From contig CACZJL010000001.1 in the NCBI GenBank assembly GCA_902781505.1, positions 62,001-126,000 of the forward strand: 64,000 bases of DNA, written 5' to 3'. The translations under genes and the position numbers were made by a program. The notes under the pieces were generated by a model. The model was given only the letters and a program-made list of their open reading frames with translations, did not search any database and was not told the DNA's origin. The first letter of the stretch is position 1. Each line of letters opens with the position of its first letter. The stretch comes from an uncultured Lachnospiraceae bacterium. Lineage in GTDB: Bacteria > Bacillota > Clostridia > Lachnospirales > Lachnospiraceae. This document shows, piece after piece, positions 6,974 through 14,812 of the stretch.

Positions 6974-8173
6974 ATGAATTTTAAAGATTTACATATACAG
7001 GAATCTCTGGTGAATGCGCTACATGCACAGGGAATTACAGAAGCAACTTCCGTACAGGAAGAGGCTTTTCCGATTATTAACAAGGGAGCAAATGTTCTGA
7101 TTCATGCTGAAACCGGTTCCGGCAAGACATTAAGCTATCTTCTTCCTCTGGTTTCCATGAGATTGAGCAGCATAAAGGCTGCCACAGAAGCAGGTGAAAA
7201 GCTTGAAAAGGGTGCATATTGCATCATCCTTGCTCCAACTGAAGAACTTGCAGTTCAGATCACTCATAATTTCAGGGATCTTTGTGCTGAGACTCCTCTT
7301 GCCGGTTCTGTTGCTCTCCTTAATGGTTCCGGTAATCTCAAGCGCCAGCAGGAGATGATGAAGAATCATCCGGCGTTCCTTGCAGGTACACCAGGCAGAA
7401 TCAGACAGCTGATTGAGTTAAGAAAGATTAAGGTTTCTGCCGTGAAAGCTCTAGTTCTTGATGAATCGGAAAAACTGGCTGATGTATCATTCGCCGATGA
7501 TATTAAAGCAATCAGAAAGTCGCTGATGAAATATACTCAGGTAGTCTGTGTATCAGCTACAAAGTCCAAAAAGGAAGATGGGTTTATCGATGAACTTACC
7601 TTTGATCAGAAGTTTGAAGTATTAAACTGTTCTGAAGGTGATAGAATTCCTGATACGATTACACATCACTATTCACTGACCAGCAGAAGAGAACGTTTTG
7701 AAACTCTTCGTTCAATATTAAATGCAGTACCTAAAAAATTCCGTACCATCGTTTTCGTCAGAAGCAGTTATGAAAGAGAGCAGATTACAGATCGCTTAAG
7801 AAAGCGCAATTACCGCATCTCTACACTCGATGGACGAATGAAGAAAAAAGAACGTGCTCAGCAGATGAAAATGTTTGATTCAGGCGCTAACAATATTCTG
7901 ATAACTTCTGATGTTGCAGCAAGAGGTCTGCAGATTAATAATGTCTACACTGTTGTTAATTACGATCTGCCAGATGATACAAAAGAGTATGTTCACAGAG
8001 CCGGAAGATGTGGAAGAAACGGCCACAAGGGAATTTGTGTTTCTCTGATCAGTCCGAATGAACTCGAGAAAATCGCTGCATTGGAGAGGAAATACAACAT
8101 CACTGTGACTAAGGTTGAGCCGTCCGGCGGAGTGCTGTTTGAAGTATCAAAAAACAAAGAAAAACTTCACTAA
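6974..8173 (+). CDS. DEAD-box-family RNA helicase with variant motif II (DESE)
   Basis: 399 residues, a minimal two-RecA-domain helicase. Seen in order: Q-motif region (GITEATSVQEEAFP), motif I AETGSGKT (residues 45-52), Ia PTEELA (usually PTRELA), Ib TPGR, motif II DESE (residues 163-166, usually DEAD), motif III SAT, motif V SDVAARGLQI, and motif VI HRAGRCGRNG. The ATP-handling residues D163 and E164 remain, so activity is plausible. There is no C-terminal RNA-binding extension. It stands alone between yneA and genes of unknown function. It likely remodels RNA, but no specific target can be inferred. Confidence 0.9.
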   Translation: MNFKDLHIQESLVNALHAQGITEATSVQEEAFPIINKGANVLIHAETGSGKTLSYLLPLVSMRLSSIKAATEAGEKLEKGAYCIILAPTEELAVQITHNFRDLCAETPLAGSVALLNGSGNLKRQQEMMKNHPAFLAGTPGRIRQLIELRKIKVSAVKALVLDESEKLADVSFADDIKAIRKSLMKYTQVVCVSATKSKKEDGFIDELTFDQKFEVLNCSEGDRIPDTITHHYSLTSRRERFETLRSILNAVPKKFRTIVFVRSSYEREQITDRLRKRNYRISTLDGRMKKKERAQQMKMFDSGANNILITSDVAARGLQINNVYTVVNYDLPDDTKEYVHRAGRCGRNGHKGICVSLISPNELEKIAALERKYNITVTKVEPSGGVLFEVSKNKEKLH

Positions 8174-8193
8174 AAACTTAAGATTTAAGTTTT
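8173..8193 (+). terminator. Weak AT-rich hairpin at the helicase 3' end
   Basis: AAAACTTAA (8173-8181) and TTAAGTTTT (8185-8193) form a 9-bp stem with a 3-base loop that ends in TTTT. Being AT-only it would be a weak terminator. Confidence 0.35.
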
Positions 8194-8344
8194 CAAAGAG
8201 AATAAAGAGTAGTATATTATATTTAGGAGAATCCTTGAGTTCGGCTTGAATAAAGGTTATTCTGCTATTAATTCAAAAGATAAAGATTATTTTCTCATTT
8301 TCAGAAATAATCACAATAATTTGAAAAGAAATATACAATTTCGC

Positions 8345-8374
8345 TTGTCTTTTTCCTAACAAATAGATTAGAAT
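8345..8374 (+). promoter_or_regulatory. Promoter of the 8503 gene
   Basis: TTGTCT (8345-8350), an 18-base spacer and TAGAAT (8369-8374) make a good sigma-A promoter. This lies in the 329-base gap between the helicase and the next gene; the first 170 bases of that gap are AT-rich and show nothing else I can name. Confidence 0.65.
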
Positions 8375-8382
8375 AGAGTAAG

Positions 8383-8502
8383 AAGAAAGAACGTAGGATT
8401 ACTCGTTTTCTAATCGGGTAATCAGCTACAGCTGGGGTTTGAGGGGAATAACTCACATGATTTGAGGAAGTTATGTGTGATTAAATGCCGAGGTGAATGT
8501 GT
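8383..8502 (+). promoter_or_regulatory. Structured 5' leader of the 8503 gene
   Basis: About 120 transcribed bases before the start codon. GATTACTCG pairs with CGGGTAATC (one G-U) across a 9-base loop near 8397-8423. Further blocks (CAGC/GCTG; TCACAT near 8453 with ATGTGTGA near 8473) can pair close to the GAGGTG ribosome binding site at 8490-8495. The leader begins with a 13-base word also found upstream of the maltodextrin-binding-protein gene. I recognise no known riboswitch. Confidence 0.4.
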
Positions 8503-8907
8503 ATGGAATTGAAAATAAAAAAGCCATGGCATACCAAGCCGCCCAAGACTACTGACAAGTATCTTGCTCTGCTGGCACTACCCGATGACACTGTGACGAT
8601 TGCAATTAGAATCTATAATTCGACGAATCAGTCATGGATGGCATATAGCGGAAAGTTAGGAATGGTCCCTGTAACAGATGTAATTGCATGGACTGAATTT
8701 CCTACTCATTGGAATTCAGGATTTCCTGGAACAGCAGGCATATATCTTGTAAGCATGGTTATGCCAAATCAGAAAGTGGCCTTAAGTATTGAACATTACA
8801 GTACTAAGAAGGAATCGTGGTATGCTTATAACAAGCAGACAGGTTTTTATATTTTGAAGGGGATCAAAATGTGGGCAGAACTGCCCGAAATCCCAAAGCA
8901 GAAATAA
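8503..8907 (+). CDS. Uncharacterised protein with two tandem W-x-E-[FL]-P repeats
   Basis: 134 residues, soluble, no signal peptide. I do not recognise a characterised family. The protein appears to be an internal duplication. The first unit runs from about DDTVTIAIRIY through SWMAYSG to AWTEFP; the second from about NQKVALSIEHY through SWYAYNK to MWAELP. Each unit ends in Trp-x-Glu-(Phe/Leu)-Pro after an aromatic SW-x-AY block. This ending resembles that of DUF551-like small domains, but I claim no homology. The start at 8503 was chosen over an ATG at 8497, which is only one base from GAGGTG. It has its own promoter, leader and terminator. Confidence 0.7.
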   Translation: MELKIKKPWHTKPPKTTDKYLALLALPDDTVTIAIRIYNSTNQSWMAYSGKLGMVPVTDVIAWTEFPTHWNSGFPGTAGIYLVSMVMPNQKVALSIEHYSTKKESWYAYNKQTGFYILKGIKMWAELPEIPKQK

Positions 8908-8918
8908 TTTCAAGCTCG

Positions 8919-8947
8919 AGAAATTGGATGAATCCGGTTTCTTTTTA
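8919..8947 (+). terminator. Intrinsic terminator after the 8503 gene
   Basis: AGAAATTGGA (8919-8928) pairs with TCCGGTTTCT (8933-8942; two G-U pairs) across loop TGAA, followed by TTTTATT. Confidence 0.6.
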
Positions 8948-8974
8948 TTGGGTGAATGAAGGAGAGAATGAAAA

Positions 8975-9397
8975 ATGGACGCTAAAATTACTGAGCAGAT
9001 GTTAAAGAACTACAATCGCATCGAAAAAGAGTACCTTACAATGCAGCAGGTGATTTATGAACGCCTTAATATGATTCTTAAATCAGACGGCTTAAATGAT
9101 AAGGCTGCCAGATTAATTTTTGATTTCGAGACAGATTCTTTTACAATCTTCACAGAGAAGAATATGCTTGAACCAATTACTTATCCAGTTGGTCTTTTCA
9201 CATGTCCAGAATCCGAACTCAGCAAGCAGCTCGTTCTCTGGCATAAGGCTGTCGTTCAGGAGAAGTACAGACAGAAGATTGAACAGACTAAGAGAGAAAT
9301 CGAAGAGAAAGAAAAAGAGCTTAAGCGTAAGGAAACTGAGCGTAAAGAGCTTGAAGAGCTTGCAAGACTTAAGGCTAAGTACGAAGGTAAGTTATAA
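8975..9397 (+). CDS. Uncharacterised protein with charged C-terminal coiled coil
   Basis: 140 residues, no signal peptide or membrane segment, and no recognised family. Residues 1 to about 95 look like a small folded domain (helical start MDAKITEQMLKNYNRIEKEY, a central strand-like FDFETDSFTIFTEKN). From about residue 100 to the end the protein is almost pure Lys/Glu/Arg with heptad spacing, a predicted coiled coil. GGAGAG precedes the ATG. The gene sits between two intrinsic terminators. Codon use looks like that of the well-expressed neighbours, so it is probably a real gene. Confidence 0.7.
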   Translation: MDAKITEQMLKNYNRIEKEYLTMQQVIYERLNMILKSDGLNDKAARLIFDFETDSFTIFTEKNMLEPITYPVGLFTCPESELSKQLVLWHKAVVQEKYRQKIEQTKREIEEKEKELKRKETERKELEELARLKAKYEGKL

Positions 9398-9405
9398 TGT
9401 CAAAA

Positions 9406-9438
9406 TGCATCCGGATGAGATTCCGGATGCATTTTTTT
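9406..9438 (+). terminator. Strong intrinsic terminator before the maltodextrin locus
   Basis: TGCATCCGGA (9406-9415) pairs perfectly with TCCGGATGCA (9422-9431), loop TGAGAT, followed by seven T. It isolates the small gene from the sugar locus. Confidence 0.9.
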
Positions 9439-9536
9439 ATGTTTAATATTTTGTATCCAGTGTTTTTTTGTTTCGATGTGATGTACCGTGGATTTTAGTA
9501 AAATCATGCATATTTGAAAATGGAGGTAATTTAACT

Positions 9537-11090
9537 TTGCTTAAAAATGTAATAACGCGAAACGGTAAGCAGGGCAGACATATGCCGGAATGGGTAAAAC
9601 ATGCATGCTTCTATGAAATTTACCCTCAGTCCTTCATGGATTTTAATGGAGATGGAATCGGAGATTTAAAGGGAATTATCAGCAAACTCGATTATTTGAA
9701 AGAAACCGGCTTCAATGCACTCTGGATCAATCCGATTTTTGATTCACCGTTTAAGGATGCCGGATACGATGTTCGGGATTACAGGCTCGTGGCAGAACGC
9801 TACGGAACGAATGAAGATGCGATTTTACTCTTTAAGGAAGCTCACAAAAGAGGCATTCGTGTACTGTTAGATCTGGTTCCCGGCCACACTTCCGAAGAAC
9901 ATGAATGGTTTAAAAGAAGCTCGCAGGCCGAATTAAATGAATACTCTTCTCGTTACATCTGGACAGATTCCTGGTTTAAAGGATGCTCAGGTTATCCGTA
10001 CATCGGAGGAGAAACACCTAGAAATGGTACATATATCTTGAACTTCTTTAAATGTCAGCCTGCTTTAAATTATGGCTTTCTGATTCGCACTGATCCATGG
10101 CAGTCCGCAGTTGATTCAGATGAAGCTATCGCTACAAAGGAAGCTATGATGGATGTGATGCGCTTCTGGCTGTCACAGGGATGTGATGGATTCCGTGTTG
10201 ATATGGCTGATTCGCTTGTTAAAAATGATGATGAGAATAAGCAGGCGACTGCTGCCATATGGAGTGATGTCAGAGAGATGCTTGAACGAGAATTTCCAGA
10301 CGCTGCGCTTGTTTCTGAATGGAGTAATCCGCTTCTTTCCATTAAAGCCGGATTTCACATGGATTTCTGCCTGGATCACATCGGGAATGCCTACAATACC
10401 CTTGTTCGTGATTATGAGAATCCGAGTAGTATTTCTGACCACAGCTTCTTTAAGACCGATAGTAATGGCAGTGCAAGGGTATTAAGTCAGTTCCTTTCAA
10501 ACACGCTTCCTCAGATACAGGATGAAGGCTACGTCGCCTGGATTTCCGGAAACCACGATACACCTCGCATTTCAAGAACATTAAGCATTCAGGAGAGAAA
10601 GCTGTTCTTTCTGTTTCTTTATACTATTCCCGGTGTACCATTTATGTATTATGGCGATGAAATAGGGCTTTCCTATCGGGAACTGCCTTCAAAAGAAGGT
10701 GGATATACAAGAACCGGATCAAGAACACCGATGCAGTGGGATATCAATTTAAAAAACTATGGATTTTCAGAGTGTGAAACTGATCAACTATATCTTCCAG
10801 TCGAAGAATTTCCATCAGAAAACGATATATCGCAGGGAGCAAAACTACTTTCAGCGGATGTTGCCAGTCAGAAGAATGACCCTGACAGTTTGTATATGGC
10901 GGTTAAAACGCTTCTGCACATCAGGCAGACAAGAAAAGAACTGCAGGCAGATGGGGCATTTGCCATGGAAATGCAGGAGGGACAGGTATTATGTTACAAA
11001 AGGGGAGATTTAAAGGTGTGTCTGGATTTGAAATACGGACATGGAGTGCTCCTTGATACAAAAACAAATACATCACTTTTTGAAGTTTAA
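9537..11090 (+). CDS. Intracellular GH13 alpha-glucosidase-type enzyme
   Basis: About 517 residues, no signal peptide, so it acts on imported oligosaccharides. The GH13 triad is seen as Asp222 (nucleophile, DGFRVDMADS), Glu261 (acid/base, LVSEWSNP) and Asp341 (GNHDTPRI). The N-terminal DFNGDGIGDLKG is the usual GH13 start of the TIM barrel. The overall pattern suits maltase or oligo-1,6-glucosidase rather than endo-amylase. The start is set at TTG 9537, since GGAGG lies at 9522-9526; an in-frame ATG (PEWVKHACFYEI) at 9582 is an alternative without a clear RBS. Exact bond specificity is not readable. Confidence 0.85.
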   Translation: MLKNVITRNGKQGRHMPEWVKHACFYEIYPQSFMDFNGDGIGDLKGIISKLDYLKETGFNALWINPIFDSPFKDAGYDVRDYRLVAERYGTNEDAILLFKEAHKRGIRVLLDLVPGHTSEEHEWFKRSSQAELNEYSSRYIWTDSWFKGCSGYPYIGGETPRNGTYILNFFKCQPALNYGFLIRTDPWQSAVDSDEAIATKEAMMDVMRFWLSQGCDGFRVDMADSLVKNDDENKQATAAIWSDVREMLEREFPDAALVSEWSNPLLSIKAGFHMDFCLDHIGNAYNTLVRDYENPSSISDHSFFKTDSNGSARVLSQFLSNTLPQIQDEGYVAWISGNHDTPRISRTLSIQERKLFFLFLYTIPGVPFMYYGDEIGLSYRELPSKEGGYTRTGSRTPMQWDINLKNYGFSECETDQLYLPVEEFPSENDISQGAKLLSADVASQKNDPDSLYMAVKTLLHIRQTRKELQADGAFAMEMQEGQVLCYKRGDLKVCLDLKYGHGVLLDTKTNTSLFEV

Positions 11091-11216
11091 TTTTTTGCAT
11101 TACAGATTTAATTCTTTTCTGTTCGAAAATAAGCCTTAATTGTATTCTAAGTACAACAAAGAAAGAACGTACGTATCAATCACTTAAGTCAAATTTTCAA
11201 AGAAGGAGAATAAATT

Positions 11217-12461
11217 ATGAAAAAACAACTTTTAGCCGGCGTACTTGCGGCAAGCATGGTGCTTCCAATGGTTGGATGCGGAAATCAGAAGACAGCTGAT
11301 ACCACTACAGCTGCTAAGAAGGATGAGGAAATCACCTGCGACTTAACCGTCTGGGGTCCTCAGGAAGACCAGTCCGAAGAAAAGGGCAACTGGTTAAAGA
11401 AGGAATGTGAGGCATTTGCCAGTGAACATCCATCATGGCATATCACATTCAATTATGGTGTCTGCTCTGAGGCCGATGCCAAGACTAATGTAACAACCGA
11501 TGTAGCAAAGGCTGCGGATGTTTACATGTATGCAAACGATCAGATTCCTACTCTTGTCAGTGCGGGAGCTCTTGCTGAACTTGGTGGCACAACCGTTGAT
11601 AACATGAAGAAGGATAACTCCGAAACAATGGTTCAGTCAGTGACTTATAAGAATGCTATTTATGGCGTTCCTTTCACAGGTAACACCTGGTTCATGTACT
11701 ACGATAAGTCAAAGTTCACTGAGGCCGATGTTAAAAATCTTGATACCATGTTACAGAAGGGCAAGGTTGCTTTCCCACTTTCCAACTCATGGTATATCGC
11801 TGCATTCTATACAGGTAACGGATGCACACTCTTTGGTAAGGATGGCACAGATGCGTCAAAGAAGATTGACTTCACGGGCGATAAGGCAGTTGATGTAACA
11901 AAGTATCTTGTTGATCTTGCAAATAACGATAACTTCATTAACGATGAGAACGGTGTTGGTGTTGCAGGTCTTGCTAATGGATCTGTTAATGCAATCTTTT
12001 CCGGTTCCTGGGATTATGACAATGTAAAGAAGGCCCTTGGCGATAACATGGGTATTGCAATCCCTCCTACCTATACTTTAAACGGTAAGCAGGTTCAGAT
12101 GAAGGCATTCGGCGGTTCTAAGGCAATCGGTGTTAATCCTAACTGTAAGAATCCTCAGGTTGCAGTAGCACTTGCAGCTTACCTTGGCGGTGAGAAAGCT
12201 CAGAAGGATCATTTCACAATGAGAGGCATTCTTCCAACAATGACTAAGGTAGATGTAGGTAACGATGCACTTGCAAAGGCACAGGCTGAAACATTATCCA
12301 AGGCTTCTACCGTACAGCCACTTCTTGCTGAAATGGGTACTTACTGGACACCAGCGGAATCCATGGGTAAGGAAATTGTTGCTAAGACAGTAACAAAGGA
12401 CAATGCAAAAGAAAAGACTGAAAGCATGAATACAGCGATGAATACCTCATCCGTAGGTTAA
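11217..12461 (+). CDS. malE: Maltodextrin-type ABC transporter substrate-binding lipoprotein
   Basis: 414 residues. The signal peptide ends in a lipobox with lipidated Cys21 (MVGC-GNQ), so the protein is anchored outside the membrane. The start of the mature domain (ITCDLTVWGPQEDQSEEKGNW) and the internal GVPFTGNTWFMYYDKSKF block are typical of the MalE/GanH group of family 1 binding proteins. AGAAGGAGA precedes the ATG. It is followed by a stem-loop and then malF and malG, the usual order, with the hairpin letting the binding protein be made in excess. The ligand is inferred as maltodextrin from the flanking amylases. Confidence 0.9.
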   Translation: MKKQLLAGVLAASMVLPMVGCGNQKTADTTTAAKKDEEITCDLTVWGPQEDQSEEKGNWLKKECEAFASEHPSWHITFNYGVCSEADAKTNVTTDVAKAADVYMYANDQIPTLVSAGALAELGGTTVDNMKKDNSETMVQSVTYKNAIYGVPFTGNTWFMYYDKSKFTEADVKNLDTMLQKGKVAFPLSNSWYIAAFYTGNGCTLFGKDGTDASKKIDFTGDKAVDVTKYLVDLANNDNFINDENGVGVAGLANGSVNAIFSGSWDYDNVKKALGDNMGIAIPPTYTLNGKQVQMKAFGGSKAIGVNPNCKNPQVAVALAAYLGGEKAQKDHFTMRGILPTMTKVDVGNDALAKAQAETLSKASTVQPLLAEMGTYWTPAESMGKEIVAKTVTKDNAKEKTESMNTAMNTSSVG

Positions 12462-12477
12462 TTTGTAACTTGAAATG

Positions 12478-12520
12478 AGCCGGTGTGCGGAAAAATCCAT
12501 TTTCGTTCACCGGCTTCTTT
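12478..12520 (+). terminator. Partial terminator between malE and malF
   Basis: AGCCGGTG (12478-12485) pairs with CACCGGCT (12508-12515), extended inward by GGAAAA/TTTTC pairing, followed by TCTTTTCT. It probably reduces readthrough so that binding protein exceeds permease. Confidence 0.7.
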
Positions 12521-12578
12521 TCTAAATTCTTAGACAAATACATCTGAAGTCAAATGTATAAGAAGGGAGTGCATCCGC

Positions 12579-13937
12579 ATGAGCAAAACAAAGATACGGC
12601 CGGCAGTAACAGTTGGTGCGGCTCTGACACATGGTGATTGGGCTACAAGATTGTCGGCTATTGTGATGGGTATTGGAATAGCAGCACATAGACAGATTGT
12701 AAAGGGAATCTTAGTATTCTTACTTGAAATCAGCTATATCTGGTTTATGATTTCAGCCGGTGCCAATGCATTGAGTATGTTGCCTGGACTTGGTGAGAGA
12801 GAACAGGTTAAAACCTGGAATGAGGCCAAACAGATTTATGAATACGCACAGGGTGATAATTCTGTTATCATCCTGCTGTATGGAGTCGCCACACTGTTTG
12901 TGACAGCCGGATTCCTTACACTGTGGGTATTACAGTTAAAGCAGTCCTACAATCTGGAACTTAAAATCTATGGTCATCATCCAATCAGAACATTCAGAGA
13001 AGACTTAAAGTCCCTTCTGAATGACAAATTACAGATCACCCTGATGAGTGTTCCGGTTATCTTTATCCTTCTCTTTAACATTGTGCCACTTTTCTTTATG
13101 ATCTGCATGGCATTTACCACATACTCCAAAGAGAATGACAAGCTGATATTATTTGACTGGAACGGCATCACTAATTTCCTTCGTGTGTTAAACTTCAGCG
13201 GAAATCTTGGTAAACAGTTCTGGTCCGTACTTGTCTGGACTCTGGTCTGGGCATTCTTTGCGACCTTCTTAAACTACATTTTGGGAATGATTCTGGCATT
13301 GTTAATCAATCGAAAGGGCACCCGTGGCAAAGGATTCTTCCGCTTTATGTTTATTTTGAGTATCGCCGTGCCACAGTTTGTATCGCTGATGATCATGCAT
13401 ACGATTCTGCAACCTCAGGGTGCAGTGAATGTCATTCTTACAAACCTCGGACTGATCAACTCCCCGCTTCCGTTCTTTCAGAATGCGACCTGGGCAAGAA
13501 TTACTGTAATTATCATTAATCTCTGGGTTGGTATTCCATATACCATGATGCAGGTAACAGGTATCTTACAGAACATTCCGGCTGATCTTTACGAAGCTGC
13601 CAAGATGGATGGAGCAGGACCGATTACGATTTTCTTTAAGATTACACTGCCATACATGCTGTATGTTACTGCGCCTTACCTGATTACTTCCTTCACAGGA
13701 AATATCAATAACTTCAATGTCATTTATCTGTTAACGGGTGGTTCACCTACGTATGTTGGTGATACTGCAGGACAGACAGATTTACTTGTTACATGGCTCT
13801 ACAAGCTGACAGTAGACCAGCAGTATTACAATATCGGTGCCGTTATCGGTATCTTAACATTCGTAATTCTGGCAATTACTGCACTTGTTACGTACCATAA
13901 ATCCTTTGCATATAAGAATGAGGAGGCATTCCAATGA
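12579..13937 (+). CDS. malF: Maltodextrin ABC transporter permease MalF
   Basis: 452 residues with about eight hydrophobic segments. An N-terminal cytoplasmic block (ALTHGDWATRLSAIVMG) and an extra membrane pair precede the core, as in Firmicutes MalF. The EAA loop that docks the ATPase is YEAAKMDGAGPITIFFKITLP near residue 350. GAAGGGAG precedes the ATG. The stop overlaps the malG start by 4 bases, so translation is coupled. Confidence 0.92.
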   Translation: MSKTKIRPAVTVGAALTHGDWATRLSAIVMGIGIAAHRQIVKGILVFLLEISYIWFMISAGANALSMLPGLGEREQVKTWNEAKQIYEYAQGDNSVIILLYGVATLFVTAGFLTLWVLQLKQSYNLELKIYGHHPIRTFREDLKSLLNDKLQITLMSVPVIFILLFNIVPLFFMICMAFTTYSKENDKLILFDWNGITNFLRVLNFSGNLGKQFWSVLVWTLVWAFFATFLNYILGMILALLINRKGTRGKGFFRFMFILSIAVPQFVSLMIMHTILQPQGAVNVILTNLGLINSPLPFFQNATWARITVIIINLWVGIPYTMMQVTGILQNIPADLYEAAKMDGAGPITIFFKITLPYMLYVTAPYLITSFTGNINNFNVIYLLTGGSPTYVGDTAGQTDLLVTWLYKLTVDQQYYNIGAVIGILTFVILAITALVTYHKSFAYKNEEAFQ

Positions 13938-14812
13938 GCAGAAATAATATTGCGAATACAAAAGCATTAAAGAAGAATACCTGCGTAAACGTGCTTGTTC
14001 ACGCACTGCTGATTGTCTTAAGCCTTATCTGGGTGCTCCCTATCATCTGGGTAATCTTAACCTCTTTCAGAGCAGAGCAGGGATCTTATGTTACCTCCTT
14101 CTTTCCGAAGAGCTATACGTTAGACAACTACATCAAGCTGTTCACAGACAGAAATGTTCTGAACTTTCCAAAGATGTTTAAAAACACTTTGATTGTAGCT
14201 GTCTGCTCCTGTGGGCTTTCCACATTTTTCGTACTCTCTGTGTCATATTGCATGAGCAGACTCAGATTCAAAGCCAGAAAGCCTTATATGAACATGGCTA
14301 TGATTCTGACATTGTTTCCCGGCTTTATGTCCATGGTAGCAGTGTACTACATCTTAAAGGTATTAAACCTTACAGAGGGGCCGATGATTCTTGTAGCGCT
14401 GATTCTGGTTTATTCGTCAGGTGCCGGACTGAACTTTTATATTGCGAAGGGCTTTTTTGACACCATCCCTATGTCGATTGATGAAGCAGCTAAAATTGAT
14501 GGGGCTACACAGTGGCAGATTTTCACAAAAATCACAATGCCGCTGTCCAAGCCAATCATCATTTACACAACCCTTACCTCCTTTATCGCTCCCTGGATTG
14601 ATTTCATCTTTGCAAAAGTTATCTGCAGAGCCAATTCAGATTATTTCACAGTTGCCATTGGTCTTTGGAACATGCTCCAAAAGGAGTACATCACTCAATG
14701 GTATACATGTTTTGCAGCGGGAGCAGTTTTAATTTCAATCCCAATCGCAATTCTGTATCTTTGTATGCAGCGATTCTACACCGAAGGTCTCTCCGGTGCA
14801 GTTAAGGGATGA
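13934..14812 (+). CDS. malG: Maltodextrin ABC transporter permease MalG
   Basis: 292 residues, six predicted membrane segments. The EAA loop DEAAKIDGATQWQIFTKITMP lies near residue 190, and the protein ends with the extracellular-facing and C-terminal FYTEGLSGAVKG block typical of MalG. It overlaps malF by 4 bases (ATGA) and overlaps the amylase start by 4 bases. No ATPase gene follows, so the transporter must share one encoded elsewhere (MsmK-type). Confidence 0.92.
   Translation: MSRNNIANTKALKKNTCVNVLVHALLIVLSLIWVLPIIWVILTSFRAEQGSYVTSFFPKSYTLDNYIKLFTDRNVLNFPKMFKNTLIVAVCSCGLSTFFVLSVSYCMSRLRFKARKPYMNMAMILTLFPGFMSMVAVYYILKVLNLTEGPMILVALILVYSSGAGLNFYIAKGFFDTIPMSIDEAAKIDGATQWQIFTKITMPLSKPIIIYTTLTSFIAPWIDFIFAKVICRANSDYFTVAIGLWNMLQKEYITQWYTCFAAGAVLISIPIAILYLCMQRFYTEGLSGAVKG

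Noticed and set aside
8397..8502. Possible cyclic-di-GMP or other known riboswitch before the 8503 gene
   Set aside because: None of the conserved bases of the riboswitch classes I can recall is present; only general pairing is seen.
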